A stretch of DNA of 64,000 bases from Blautia sp. Its GTDB lineage: Bacteria; Bacillota; Clostridia; Lachnospirales; Lachnospiraceae. Of the stretch, positions 34,401 to 43,879 are shown piece after piece (the first letter of the stretch is position 1; the number at the start of each line of letters is the position of its first letter). The position numbers and the translations under genes are program-made. The notes below the pieces were generated by a model. The model searched no databases, was not told the origin of the DNA, and worked only from the letters and a program-made list of their open reading frames with translations. The stretch lies in contig JAETNR010000004.1 in the NCBI GenBank assembly GCA_021772055.1, positions 62,001-126,000 on the forward strand, written 5' to 3'.

Positions 34401-36857
34401 ATGGAAAATAGAGAAAAGAAAAGAAATAGGAGAAAGGGTGTTTTATGCTGGCTTCTTGCAGTGGTTATGCTGCTGACAGGGCTGAATGTAAATGCCGCAG
34501 TGTTTGAGGCTTCCCAGAATTCTCCGGACTTCAGCGATGGAGAGTCCTTTGATGCAGTAATTCCGGAGGAAGAAACCGGGGAGATGATTCAGGAGCCGGA
34601 GACGCAGGATGCGGTATTTGCACAGGAGGAGTCCGGGTTCGGAGAAATGCAGAACCGTGCCTTGGAAGAAGTACCGGATATTCAGCCAATTGAGACAGAA
34701 GATTCCGCCTTGTTTTTGGGAGAGGGACAGTCCCCGGAGGAAGAGACTCCGGCGGAAGCGGAAGAAATCAAACTTGTGTTTGCAGACTCGAAGGGAAACA
34801 TCTATCAGAATCTTACGGCTGCCGTGCATATGGGGGATACAGTGACTCTCCCTGTTGTACCGGGCTTCGAGGATGTGAAGGGCAGCGGATGGAAGCTGGA
34901 TCTGTCTGCCGCGGATTCTGATGTGGTGGTTTTGAGCGGCGGAAGTGCCTTTTGCCTTGACAGTAAGGAAGAGTATGTAACAGAGAAGATTAAGGACGGT
35001 ACCCTGACATTTTATGCAGTCACAGGAATGCTGACTGTGAATTTTTACAGCAACGGCGGTGCGACCCTGCTGAAAAGCATGCAGGTAAAACCGGGAACTA
35101 CCATTAAGCTGCCGGATGTTCCGGACAGCAGATATGTCAATTTCGGCTGGACGGATATCCTGAGGGGGACGGCTGTAAAATATAAGATAGGAGCAGCCTG
35201 TACAGTTTCGGCAAATACCAGTTTTTATATTGTTCGCTATGCGGCAGCAAAGGTGAAAACCATTACTTTTCTGGGGCCAACAGGTGCCTCCGGTTCACAG
35301 TATAAAGCGTTAACACTTAAAGTAGTGGTAAATGGGAACTCGGGAACTACCGTGAAACTGCCGTCTGTTCCGGCTGCAGCAGGGTACAGCAATCTTGGAT
35401 GGAGCCTGCAGAAAAATGCAAAATCAGCCTCCTATGCACCGGGAAAAACAATCAAAGTTACCAAGAACATGACCTTTTACGCAGTGCGGAAGAAACTGGC
35501 ATCCTATAGCGTGGCCTTTAACAATAACAGCGGCACCAGCAAGAGCAAGGTATATACGGCTCTGAATAAAAAAGTATACGCAGGAGAATATATCACCCTT
35601 CCTGAGGTTCCGAAGGCAAGTGGCTATGTGAATCTGGGCTGGACAACCACCAAAAAGGGCACGAGGGCTTCCTATAAAGCCGGAAGCAGGATAAAGGTGA
35701 CCAAAAACCTGAAATTCTACGCTGTCCGGAAAAAAGCAGTTTACTATACAGTTGCTTTTTATACAGGAACAGGCGCTTCCGGCAGCGTTTATAAAGCTTT
35801 GAGCAAGAGAGTTCTTTCCGGAACGACCATTACCCTTCCTTCTGTACCTGACAGAAGCGGTTATGTGAACCTGGGATGGAGCACATCGAAGAATGCCGCA
35901 TCAGCCAAATACAAGGCAGGAGCCAAGATTAAAATTACAAAAAACCTGAAGCTGTATGCAGTGCAGAAGCGGCAGGCAAAGGTGGTGCTTCGCCAGAAGA
36001 GCGGAGCTGTGTGGAAAACCTGTGTAATTGCAGAAGGTTCTTCATTAACCCTTCCGGGTGCAAAGAATAAACCCGGCTATACGATGATGGGATGGTCCAG
36101 AACTTCCGGACAGAGTGTAAATCCTGACTATCAGGTTGGCGCAGTCCTTAAAAATATCAAGGGAACCATCAACCTGTATGCAGTTGTGTTTAACCGCAGC
36201 TCGGAGCCGGATTATTCGGCGGCGGTTCTTCCCCAGGCAAATCTGAGAGCCTATAAGCAGGTGATTTTTGTAGGGGACTCCAGGACAAACCGTATGGCTA
36301 ATACGCTGGAACGCCAGGGAGATGCGTCCCTTACCAATGGAATTTCCTTTATTTATGAAGAGGGACAGGGATTATCCTGGTTCAAGGAGAAAGGATATAA
36401 AGCTCTTTTAAAGCAGGTTGGAAATGGAACCAACAGTATCCTTGAGAAGAAAACCATTGTAATCTTCAACCTGGGCGTCAATGACCTTGGAAGTATCAAT
36501 GATTATATTCTTTATATGCGAAGCATTGCGCCTGCGCTTCAGAAGAAGGGCTGTGAGCTTTATTATATGTCTGTAAATCCCATTAATAATGAGATGATCA
36601 AAGCATTGGGGAAAAATAAAGCCAGAAAAGAGTCAGATGTATGCCGTTTTAATGCGGCGATCAGATCCAATCTCTGCAGAGGGTCGGGAAAACTGTTCAC
36701 TTATATTGACTGTTATAATTACCTGATGAAAACAGGATACGGGACGGACAGAAACCGGGACGGAGAAGATGAGGGGATTGATGACGGCCTTCATTACACG
36801 ACCAAAACCTATAAACGGATTTATCGATATTGTATGAATTCCCTTCCTTTAAGATAA
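34401..36857 (+). CDS. secreted protein with InlB B-repeats and C-terminal SGNH-like hydrolase domain
   Basis: An 818-residue protein. A signal peptide (GVLCWLLAVVMLLTGLNVNA) is followed by a Glu/Pro-rich acidic region to about 125, then five or so InlB B-repeat / Listeria-Bacteroides modules (for example TVNFYSNGGATLLKSMQV, GYVNLGWTTTKKGT, FYAVRKK), to about 620, then an SGNH hydrolase-like domain: block I VIFVGDSRTN, NLGVNDLGSI, and the final DGLHYTTKTY with the Asp/His pair. The repeats suggest spacing from the cell wall, and the hydrolase may act on cell-wall or glycan acetyl groups (inference). The start follows GGAAGGTG; other Met codons at 34374 and 34383 lack it. Confidence 0.88.
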   Translation: MENREKKRNRRKGVLCWLLAVVMLLTGLNVNAAVFEASQNSPDFSDGESFDAVIPEEETGEMIQEPETQDAVFAQEESGFGEMQNRALEEVPDIQPIETEDSALFLGEGQSPEEETPAEAEEIKLVFADSKGNIYQNLTAAVHMGDTVTLPVVPGFEDVKGSGWKLDLSAADSDVVVLSGGSAFCLDSKEEYVTEKIKDGTLTFYAVTGMLTVNFYSNGGATLLKSMQVKPGTTIKLPDVPDSRYVNFGWTDILRGTAVKYKIGAACTVSANTSFYIVRYAAAKVKTITFLGPTGASGSQYKALTLKVVVNGNSGTTVKLPSVPAAAGYSNLGWSLQKNAKSASYAPGKTIKVTKNMTFYAVRKKLASYSVAFNNNSGTSKSKVYTALNKKVYAGEYITLPEVPKASGYVNLGWTTTKKGTRASYKAGSRIKVTKNLKFYAVRKKAVYYTVAFYTGTGASGSVYKALSKRVLSGTTITLPSVPDRSGYVNLGWSTSKNAASAKYKAGAKIKITKNLKLYAVQKRQAKVVLRQKSGAVWKTCVIAEGSSLTLPGAKNKPGYTMMGWSRTSGQSVNPDYQVGAVLKNIKGTINLYAVVFNRSSEPDYSAAVLPQANLRAYKQVIFVGDSRTNRMANTLERQGDASLTNGISFIYEEGQGLSWFKEKGYKALLKQVGNGTNSILEKKTIVIFNLGVNDLGSINDYILYMRSIAPALQKKGCELYYMSVNPINNEMIKALGKNKARKESDVCRFNAAIRSNLCRGSGKLFTYIDCYNYLMKTGYGTDRNRDGEDEGIDDGLHYTTKTYKRIYRYCMNSLPLR

Positions 36858-36870
36858 CAGGAACCCGGGA

Positions 36871-36897
36871 GTCCGTCCCCGCCCTGTGAAATGTAAC
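36871..36897 (+). repeat. possible remnant of the giant-hairpin repeat
   Basis: The segment reads like the C-rich right end of copies A and B with its middle deleted (GTCC-TCCCCGCCC then GTGAAATG-AAC). It has no partner arm nearby. Confidence 0.45.
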
Positions 36898-36936
36898 CAA
36901 TACATGGGATTTTTTTAGGGAAATCCAGATTACGCC

Positions 36937-36965
36937 TTGCACAGAGGGCATGAATCGTCTATACT
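36937..36965 (+). promoter_or_regulatory. asnS promoter
   Basis: TTGCAC, a 17-base spacer and TATACT, 66 bases before the asnS ATG. Confidence 0.7.
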
Positions 36966-37002
36966 ATAAGGCGAAACAGTTTTAGCGGCTGTCTCGCCTT
37001 AT
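36966..37002 (+). promoter_or_regulatory. 5' leader hairpin of asnS
   Basis: A 14-bp stem (ATAAGGCG.. with ..CGCCTTAT) with one mismatch starts within a few bases of the expected transcript start. No T-box consensus (TGGNACCGCG) is present, and no T tract follows, so it is more likely an mRNA-stabilising cap than a terminator. Confidence 0.55.
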
Positions 37003-37030
37003 GTGATTAATATAGAAAGAGGAATATATT

Positions 37031-38422
37031 ATGGAACTTACAACAGTAAAAGAAATTTACAGAGAACGGGAGAAATTCCTGGACAAGGAAGTGACAGTCG
37101 GAGGCTGGGTACGCAGCATTCGGGATTCCAAGACCTTCGGATTTATTGTACTTCATGACGGCTCCTTTTTTGAAACGCTGCAGATCGTTTACCATGACTC
37201 AATGGAAAACTTTTCCGAGATCAGCAAGCTGAACGTAGGCTCTGCCATTCTTGTAAAAGGAACCCTCGTAGCAACCCCTCAGGCGAAACAGCCATTTGAA
37301 ATCCAGGCATCTGAAATTTCTGTGGAGGGAGCCTCCGCACCGGATTATCCGCTGCAGAAAAAACGCCACAGCATGGAATATTTAAGAACCATTACTCATC
37401 TGCGCCCAAGGACCAATACGTTCCAGGCGGTATTCCGTGTACGTTCTCTCTGCGCATATGCCATTCATCAGTTTTTCCAGGAGAGAGGCTTTGTATATGT
37501 TCATACTCCGCTAATCACCGGAAGTGACTGCGAGGGTGCAGGAGAGATGTTTCAGGTAACTACTCTGGATCTGAAGAACCCGCCTCTGGATGAGCAGGGA
37601 AATGTGGATTACAGCCAGGATTTCTTCTGCAAAGAGACCAACCTTACCGTAAGCGGACAGTTGAATGCAGAGACATTTGCCCAGGCATTCCGCAATGTAT
37701 ATACCTTTGGACCGACCTTCCGTGCAGAGAACTCCAATACCACACGCCATGCGGCTGAATTCTGGATGATTGAGCCGGAATGTGCATTTGCAGATCTGAA
37801 GGATAATATGGACCTTGCAGAATCCATGCTGAAGTATGTGATTCGCTATGTGCTTGAGAATGCACCGGAAGAAATGAATTTCTTTAACTCTTTTGTAGAT
37901 AAGGGGCTCCTTGACAGATTGAACCATGTGATGAATTCAGAATTCGGACATGTTACTTATACGGAAGCCATTGAACTTCTTGAGAAGAACAATGACAAAT
38001 TTGATTACAAGGTTTTCTGGGGATGTGATCTCCAGACAGAGCATGAGCGCTATCTGACAGAGGAAATCTTTAAGAAACCGGTATTTGTAACCGATTATCC
38101 CAAGGAAATTAAAGCCTTCTACATGAAGATGAACGAGGATGACAAGACGGTTGCTGCTATGGACTGCCTTGTTCCGGGGATTGGGGAGATCATCGGCGGA
38201 AGCCAGAGAGAGGACGATTTCCAGAAACTGGAGAACCGTATGAAAGAGTTGGGCTTAAAAGCCGAAGACTATGCGTTCTATACGGATCTTCGGAAATACG
38301 GCTCCACCCGTCATTCCGGATTCGGCCTTGGATTTGAGCGCTGCGTGATGTATCTTACAGGCATGGGCAATATCCGCGACGTTGTTCCGTTCCCGAGAAC
38401 TGTGAAGAACTGTGATTTATAA
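37031..38422 (+). CDS. asnS: asparagine-tRNA ligase
   Basis: A 463-residue class IIb aminoacyl-tRNA synthetase. The OB-fold anticodon-binding domain occupies about residues 1-105 ([24 protein letters not shown]), and the catalytic core follows with [36 protein letters not shown] (motif 2 area), [21 protein letters not shown] and the final [22 protein letters not shown] (motif 3). Length and motifs match AsnRS rather than AspRS. RBS AAAGAGG precedes the ATG. A close promoter and leader hairpin are described separately. Confidence 0.97.
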   Translation: MELTTVKEIYREREKFLDKEVTVGGWVRSIRDSKTFGFIVLHDGSFFETLQIVYHDSMENFSEISKLNVGSAILVKGTLVATPQAKQPFEIQASEISVEGASAPDYPLQKKRHSMEYLRTITHLRPRTNTFQAVFRVRSLCAYAIHQFFQERGFVYVHTPLITGSDCEGAGEMFQVTTLDLKNPPLDEQGNVDYSQDFFCKETNLTVSGQLNAETFAQAFRNVYTFGPTFRAENSNTTRHAAEFWMIEPECAFADLKDNMDLAESMLKYVIRYVLENAPEEMNFFNSFVDKGLLDRLNHVMNSEFGHVTYTEAIELLEKNNDKFDYKVFWGCDLQTEHERYLTEEIFKKPVFVTDYPKEIKAFYMKMNEDDKTVAAMDCLVPGIGEIIGGSQREDDFQKLENRMKELGLKAEDYAFYTDLRKYGSTRHSGFGLGFERCVMYLTGMGNIRDVVPFPRTVKNCDL

Positions 38423-38435
38423 GGAGTTATACTGA

Positions 38436-39503
38436 ATGATTAGATTTATTCATCTTGCAGATGTGCATTTGGGATTTGCGCCGGATCGGGGCTTTCCATG
38501 GAGCGGCGAGCGGGAGGAAGAAATCTGGGAAACATTCCGCCGGGTGATTGCATCAATCAGCAAGAATCCGGTGGATTGTTTATTTATAGCCGGAGATCTG
38601 TTTCACCGCCAGCCCCTTTTGCGGGAATTGAAAGAAGTAAATTATCTGTTTTCCACCATACCGGATACCCGCATCTTTTTGATGGCAGGAAATCACGATT
38701 ATATAAGACGGGATTCTTTTTACAGGGGATTTCCGTGGGAACCGAATGTTGTGTTCTACCAGGAGGAAAAGCCTTTGACAGTAAAGGCTGCCGGACTGGA
38801 TGTTTATGTCACTGGTTTAAGCTACCAGCATCAGGAAATCAGAGAACCTTTGTATGACGCCTTAACGCCTGTGGAGGAGGACGGTTTCCACGTTCTTCTT
38901 GCCCATGGGGGAGATGAGAAGCATATTCCCATGAACAGGAAGGCTCTGGCTGCGTCTGGCTTTGATTATATTGCACTGGGGCACATTCATAAGCCGGAGG
39001 CTGTGCTTCGGGATAAAATGATCTATCCGGGAGATCTGGAGCCCCTGGAGAGAAATGATATGGGAGAGCGGGGCTATGTGGAAGGTCGTTTTGAGAACGG
39101 CAGGGTAAAGACCAGATTTGTTCCCTTTGCCTGCCGTTCCTATCAGAAGCTGGTGCTCACTGTCCGGGAGGATTCCACCCAGTTTTCTCTGGAAGAAATG
39201 ATGAAGATGGATATCATGAAGCGGGGAGGAAGGAACATTTATAAGGTCATCCTTCAGGGGACGCGGGCTCCGGAGACTCTGCTCTTTCCGGAAAAGCTGA
39301 TGGCTCTGGGAAATGTGGTGGAGGTTTTGGATGAGACCCGTCCGTCCTATGACCTTGAGGCACTTCTTCGTCGTTACGGAGGAACTCTAGTGGGGGAATA
39401 TATTGCACATTTTCTGGAAAAAGACCGTACCCTTGTGGAGGAAAAGGCATTGTATTATGGAATTCAGGCTCTTTTGGAAAATGGCTTTCCCACAGGAAAA
39501 TAG
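38436..39503 (+). CDS. SbcD/YhaO-like DNA repair metallophosphoesterase
   Basis: A 355-residue calcineurin-like phosphoesterase with the Mre11/SbcD metal motifs FIHLADVHLG, FIAGDLFH, MAGNHDYI and later LLAHGGDE and YIALGHIHKP. The usual partner is an SbcC/YhaN ATPase, encoded directly downstream with 11 bases between. Together they form a nuclease complex acting on DNA ends and hairpins. Thirteen bases separate it from asnS, so it may be read from the asnS promoter. Confidence 0.93.
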   Translation: MIRFIHLADVHLGFAPDRGFPWSGEREEEIWETFRRVIASISKNPVDCLFIAGDLFHRQPLLRELKEVNYLFSTIPDTRIFLMAGNHDYIRRDSFYRGFPWEPNVVFYQEEKPLTVKAAGLDVYVTGLSYQHQEIREPLYDALTPVEEDGFHVLLAHGGDEKHIPMNRKALAASGFDYIALGHIHKPEAVLRDKMIYPGDLEPLERNDMGERGYVEGRFENGRVKTRFVPFACRSYQKLVLTVREDSTQFSLEEMMKMDIMKRGGRNIYKVILQGTRAPETLLFPEKLMALGNVVEVLDETRPSYDLEALLRRYGGTLVGEYIAHFLEKDRTLVEEKALYYGIQALLENGFPTGK

Positions 39504-39514
39504 GGGAAGAAAAT

Positions 39515-41062
39515 ATGATTATCAGACGATTGACGATAAAAAATTTTGGAAAAATTCATGAAAAGACCATGAAATTATCTCCGGGAATCAATGTGCTTTA
39601 CGGGGAAAATGAGAGCGGCAAAACCACAGTGCATACCTTTTTGAAAAGTATGTTTTACGGCATTTCCAGGCTGCGGGGAAGGGCTGCAAAAACCGATGCC
39701 TACAGTACCTATGAACCCTGGGAAAATCCTTCTGTTTACGGCGGCACGGTGTGGTTCGAAAGCGGAGGGAAAAAATACCGCCTTAGCAGAAATTTTTCGA
39801 AAACCCATCAGGCCAGCGAGTTTTTCTGTGAAGATGACGGAGAGCTTCTGGATATAGAACGGGGGGATCTGGAGGCTGTTCTTGGCGGGATCAGTGAGAT
39901 CGTGTATGAGAATACCGTTTCCGTGGCCCAGCTGAAAAGTGTGACCGGGCAGGATCTGGTAAGGGAACTGCAGAATTATATGGCAAGCTATCAGGGAACA
40001 GGAGACAGCTCCGTGGATCTGGGACGTGCCATGCAGATACTGAAAATGACCAGAAAAGGCTTCCAGGTGCAGGCGCAGAAACGGAAAAAAGAGACGGAAA
40101 AAGAAAAAGAGAAAATAACGGTAAATATGGAATATGTCCGAAAAGACATGGATAAGCTGAGGGAACAGCAGGAGGAGGTGTTTGCCCAGGAGGAATCCCT
40201 TCAGATGACCAGGGAAGATGATGGGGAAGCGCTTCTGAATGAGAGAATCGAGAACGCTGAGAGGAAGCTTCGAACCTATGGAGGGTTGATGGCCATAACC
40301 TTTGCCGGGGCAGTGCTTGGGACGACAGGTCTATGGCTTCTGTTCCCGGGGGTAATGTATCCGGGGGTTCTTTTGGGTGCAGCAGGTCTCTTTCTGCTCG
40401 CCTGGGAGTTCCTGCGGTACAGAAGGCTGCATGATGAGCTTGAGCGGCGTCAACGCACCAAAAACCGGTGGATGCAGAAACAGGAAAAGCTTCGCTGGAA
40501 CCGTGACAGCATACAGGAGGCTTTTAAGGAAAAGGAGATTGCTCTTGGAAATCTGGAAGCAGACTACCGGGAGGTGGAGGAACGGGCATATCTGCCCCTT
40601 TCTGAGGAAATGGAAATCGAGGCTTTGAACCTGGCCATGGAGACTATCGAGACGATTTCCGGAAACATCCATAATCAGGTGGGAGAAAAGCTGCGGCTGC
40701 GCACCTCAAAGATCTTAAGTGAGATCACGGGAGGAAGATATCAGGAAGTGCTGATGGACGCCGGTTTTCATATGATGGTGAATACGCAGGAGAGAACCAT
40801 TCCTCTTGCCAGCCTAAGCAGAGGAACTATGGAACAGATTTATTTTGCCTTGCGTATGGCTGCCGGAGAGCTTCTGTGCGGCAAGGTGCGCTTTCCTGTC
40901 ATACTGGACGATGTATTCGGCATGTATGATGAGGAACGGCTGGCTGCAGTTTTACGTTGGCTTTATAAGGAACACCGCCAGGTGATTATCAGCACCTGCC
41001 ACAGGAGGGAAATGGAAATTCTGGAAAAAGAGGGAATTCCCTATAAAAAACTTCCCCTTTAA
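39515..41062 (+). CDS. SbcC/YhaN-like SMC-family ATPase, short form with a membrane hairpin
   Basis: A 515-residue ABC-type ATPase. Walker A is GENESGKTT (near residue 31), the signature LSRGTMEQIYFALRMAAGE is near 430, and Walker B is PVILDDVFGMYDEERL. The helical middle is short and has no CxxC zinc hook; instead about residues 255-300 contain two hydrophobic segments (LMAITFAGAVLGTTGLWLLF, YPGVLLGAAGLFLLAWEFL). This resembles the YhaN branch rather than E. coli SbcC. It would partner the SbcD-like protein, apparently at the membrane. Confidence 0.88.
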   Translation: MIIRRLTIKNFGKIHEKTMKLSPGINVLYGENESGKTTVHTFLKSMFYGISRLRGRAAKTDAYSTYEPWENPSVYGGTVWFESGGKKYRLSRNFSKTHQASEFFCEDDGELLDIERGDLEAVLGGISEIVYENTVSVAQLKSVTGQDLVRELQNYMASYQGTGDSSVDLGRAMQILKMTRKGFQVQAQKRKKETEKEKEKITVNMEYVRKDMDKLREQQEEVFAQEESLQMTREDDGEALLNERIENAERKLRTYGGLMAITFAGAVLGTTGLWLLFPGVMYPGVLLGAAGLFLLAWEFLRYRRLHDELERRQRTKNRWMQKQEKLRWNRDSIQEAFKEKEIALGNLEADYREVEERAYLPLSEEMEIEALNLAMETIETISGNIHNQVGEKLRLRTSKILSEITGGRYQEVLMDAGFHMMVNTQERTIPLASLSRGTMEQIYFALRMAAGELLCGKVRFPVILDDVFGMYDEERLAAVLRWLYKEHRQVIISTCHRREMEILEKEGIPYKKLPL

Positions 41063-41112
41063 AATCACATGTCTGCTGATGCAGACAATACCATGAATGA
41101 AAGGATCGTTGC

Positions 41113-41616
41113 ATGAAAGAAAAGCTTAGAGTTGGATTAATGGTTCTTCTGGTGCTCACCCTTCTGGCTATGGCGGGAGGATTCTGGACCTTTGTAGGAG
41201 TACAGGCAGAAAAAGAAAAGGCTGCCGAGCTGGTCGAAAATGCAGGGCAGGCAGAAGAGGAGGGCGGAATCGAGGCCATGTTTATTCCTGTAGGCACCCA
41301 GGGCGATTCCTGGATGTTTGCTGATGAGAACGGGCTGTTTGAAGCAGAGATACCGGAGGGAGAGCTTTATAATGAAGCAGGTGATAAGATTACTGCAGAG
41401 GAGCTTTATACAGGGGATGTATTGAAGATTTACGGAAATATCATTTCCACCAGGAGCCTTCCCCCACAGTATTCCGGCATCGAAAAAATGATCCGCATCC
41501 GCAGGGGAACCGTAGAAGATGCGGCCCCCTATTCCACAGAAATACAAAAATATACGGGGAAACCCATCTGCGCAAAGGAGAGGGAAGATCGTTCTCTTTT
41601 GGAGGAAAAGAAATAG
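41113..41616 (+). CDS. small secreted or membrane-anchored protein of unknown function
   Basis: A 167-residue protein with a signal anchor or signal peptide (LRVGLMVLLVLTLLAMAGGFWTF) and a mature part of about 100 residues that looks like a small beta-barrel (ITAEELYTGDVLKIYGNI), reminiscent of DUF3221-like OB folds. This resemblance is weak. It follows the SbcC-like gene by 50 bases; a terminator follows at 41622. Confidence 0.65.
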   Translation: MKEKLRVGLMVLLVLTLLAMAGGFWTFVGVQAEKEKAAELVENAGQAEEEGGIEAMFIPVGTQGDSWMFADENGLFEAEIPEGELYNEAGDKITAEELYTGDVLKIYGNIISTRSLPPQYSGIEKMIRIRRGTVEDAAPYSTEIQKYTGKPICAKEREDRSLLEEKK

Positions 41617-41621
41617 AAATA

Positions 41622-41656
41622 AAAAAAGCAGGTCCTTTGGGCCTGCTTTTTTGGAC
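41622..41656 (+). terminator. bidirectional terminator between the secreted protein and prs
   Basis: GCAGGTCC pairs with GGGCCTGC (one wobble) with A tract to the left and T tract to the right, serving both convergent operons. Confidence 0.88.
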
Positions 41657-41658
41657 TC

Positions 41659-42843
41659 TTATTTTTCGTATCGTGCCATATAGTTGCTGACACAGCGTTT
41701 GATCCTGTCTACCGGGTTGAGCAGATGGCTTACAGATAAGTCATGGTTCAGTGTGTCAATGATCAATGCGATATATTTGCTCATGTCACAGCTGATGTAA
41801 TACTTTTTCTCAAGGAGCTCCGGACTCTGGTAGACCAGATTGGTGGTAAGGAGCTTGTCAAAGACACCCTGCTCGTAGGCTTCGTCAAATTTGTCCATTC
41901 CGTCAGTGAAGATGCCGAAGGTAGCACAAATATAGATCCTGCCCGCACCTCTTTCTTTTAGAAGAGAAGCGATCTGGAGAATCGTACCGCCGGAGGAAAT
42001 CATGTCATCGATCAGGATCATATCCTTGCCCTGGAGCTTCGGTCCGAGGAATTCATAGGCTGCAATCGGATGGCGGCCATTGACACGGCGGGAATAGTCA
42101 AGACGCTTATAATACATCCCCATATCAACACCGAGGATATTGGCAAGATAAATAGCACGTCCCATACTTCCTTCATCAGGGCTGATGATCATAAAATGTT
42201 CATTGTCAATATGAAGTCCTTCTTCATGGTTTAAAAGAGCCTTCATAAACTGATAAGCAGGCTGTACAGTCTCAAAGCCGTGGAGAGGAGTTGCATTCTG
42301 GACACGGGAATCATGGGCATCAAAGGTAATGATGTTCTCAACCCCCATACTGGTCAGCTCCTGCAGGGCGGTAGCACAGTCTAAGGACTCTCTTCCGATA
42401 CGTTTGCTTTGACGGCTTTCATAAAGATATGGCATGATTACATTGATCCTGCGCGCCTTACCGCCGATAGCGCCGATGACACGTTTTAAATCCTGAAAAT
42501 GGTCATCCGGAGACATAAGGTTGGTATAAGGCCCCATCCGGTAAGTAAGACTGTAATTGCATACATCCACCATCACGTAAATATCATCGCCGCGGACGGA
42601 TTCTGCAACAACGCATTTGCCTTCCCCGGAACCAAAACGGGGAGTCTCTACATGGATCTTGTAATTGTCACGCTGATATCCCTCGAAAGCGAAGGGATCA
42701 ATGTAACTGTGGACTCTTTCCTTACGCCACTGAACCAGCCAGTCATTCACTTTCTGGCCTAGTTCACTGCAGCTCTCAAGGGGAATCAGTCCAAGCCTTC
42801 CTACAGGGAGTGTAGCCAAATCTTTGGTATTTAACTGTGGCAT
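41659..42843 (-). CDS. prs: ribose-phosphate pyrophosphokinase
   Basis: A 394-residue PRPP synthetase of the longer Clostridial type. Motifs: NVIMPYLYESRQSKR, ENIITFDAHDSRVQN, the domain joining at MIISPDEGSMGRAIYLA, and the PRPP-binding loop MILIDDMISSGGTILQIA. It converts ribose-5-phosphate and ATP to PRPP for nucleotide synthesis. It starts three bases after the DnaI-like gene, with the RBS (AGGAGG) inside that gene, so it is clearly the last gene of a dnaD-dnaI-prs operon. Confidence 0.93.
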   Translation of the reverse strand: MPQLNTKDLATLPVGRLGLIPLESCSELGQKVNDWLVQWRKERVHSYIDPFAFEGYQRDNYKIHVETPRFGSGEGKCVVAESVRGDDIYVMVDVCNYSLTYRMGPYTNLMSPDDHFQDLKRVIGAIGGKARRINVIMPYLYESRQSKRIGRESLDCATALQELTSMGVENIITFDAHDSRVQNATPLHGFETVQPAYQFMKALLNHEEGLHIDNEHFMIISPDEGSMGRAIYLANILGVDMGMYYKRLDYSRRVNGRHPIAAYEFLGPKLQGKDMILIDDMISSGGTILQIASLLKERGAGRIYICATFGIFTDGMDKFDEAYEQGVFDKLLTTNLVYQSPELLEKKYYISCDMSKYIALIIDTLNHDLSVSHLLNPVDRIKRCVSNYMARYEK

Positions 42844-42846
42844 TCT

Positions 42847-43836
42847 CTATTTTCCTCCTAAAAAAATTTTCTCAATGCGGATGTCCTTTCCAATCAGCTT
42901 TACCATGCGGTAATTGCTGGCAATGCGGGAAAAGGTTCTTTCGGAATAAGTATCAGAGAAATCCTCCAGTTTCATATTGGTTGAAATAATGGTGGATTTC
43001 TGACGCATGATCCGCTCATTGATGCACAAAAACAACTGGGACGATACAAAGCTGTTGGTAAGCTCTGTGCCAAGGTCATCAATGATCAAAAGGTCGCAGT
43101 CAAAAATAAAATTTTCTTCGTTGGTATGATCTGCTTTTTTGGAAAAGGCTGATCTGGCAAGCAGATCAAACAGATCGAAAGCAGAAAAATACAGGACACA
43201 GTGCGCACTCTTAAGAAGCTCACCGGCAATACAGTGGGAGAGGAAAGTCTTTCCGACACCGGTATTTCCATAAATAAACAGATTCTGGAAACGGCTGTCA
43301 AATTCCTTCACAAAGCACGTCGCTGCCTGATAGGCGTGAAGCGCCGTCTCTCTGGCAGTAAGTCCTGTAGCATCATTCTTTATTGTATCAGAATAACAGT
43401 CAAAAGAAAAGTGGTCAAAGTTTTCTTTTTCAAGAATTTCTTTGAGATTTGACTGGGCATAAAGGAGCTCAATCTCTGCTTTCTTAAAACAGGAGCATTT
43501 CCGGCTCCCGATATAACCGGTGTCCTGGCAATGGGGACAAACATACCGGGGTTCCAGGTAATCTGCCGGATAACCGCCTTCGTCAAGCAGTTCTGTACGC
43601 TCATGGGAGAGAACGGAAATCGCGGCTTTTAGATCCTCTACTCCGGGAGTGCCGCCTCCAAGGAGCGCACGGGCTTTGGCTGCGCTCAGGGACGCAACCT
43701 CCTCATCAATTTCCTTAAGCCGCGGAATTTCTCTGTAGACCGCCCTGCGGCGCTGCTCCAGGTCGTAGCGGCTCTGCGCCTGCCTGCGGCTGTATTCCCT
43801 CATAATGGTATCGTACTGATAATTTTGTAAAGACAC
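42847..43836 (-). CDS. DnaI/DnaC-type replicative helicase loader
   Basis: A 329-residue AAA+ ATPase. A coiled N-terminal helical region contains a small zinc ribbon (PHCQDTGYIGSRKCSCF) as in DnaI. The ATPase core has Walker A GNTGVGKTFLSHCI, Walker B LLIIDDLGTEL and sensor I STNMKLEDF. The start is GTG 43836, with AAGGAGAA upstream. It is the partner of the DnaD protein in loading DnaB/DnaC helicase. Neighbouring prs is on the same transcript. Confidence 0.93.
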   Translation of the reverse strand: MSLQNYQYDTIMREYSRRQAQSRYDLEQRRRAVYREIPRLKEIDEEVASLSAAKARALLGGGTPGVEDLKAAISVLSHERTELLDEGGYPADYLEPRYVCPHCQDTGYIGSRKCSCFKKAEIELLYAQSNLKEILEKENFDHFSFDCYSDTIKNDATGLTARETALHAYQAATCFVKEFDSRFQNLFIYGNTGVGKTFLSHCIAGELLKSAHCVLYFSAFDLFDLLARSAFSKKADHTNEENFIFDCDLLIIDDLGTELTNSFVSSQLFLCINERIMRQKSTIISTNMKLEDFSDTYSERTFSRIASNYRMVKLIGKDIRIEKIFLGGK

Positions 43837-43879
43837 GTTTTTCTCCTTCTTTAGAACAGGAATCTCTGTTCCTCATGTT

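Noticed and set aside
36940..37030. T-box riboswitch before asnS
   Set aside because: The leader is too short (about 60 bases) and lacks the T-box consensus.
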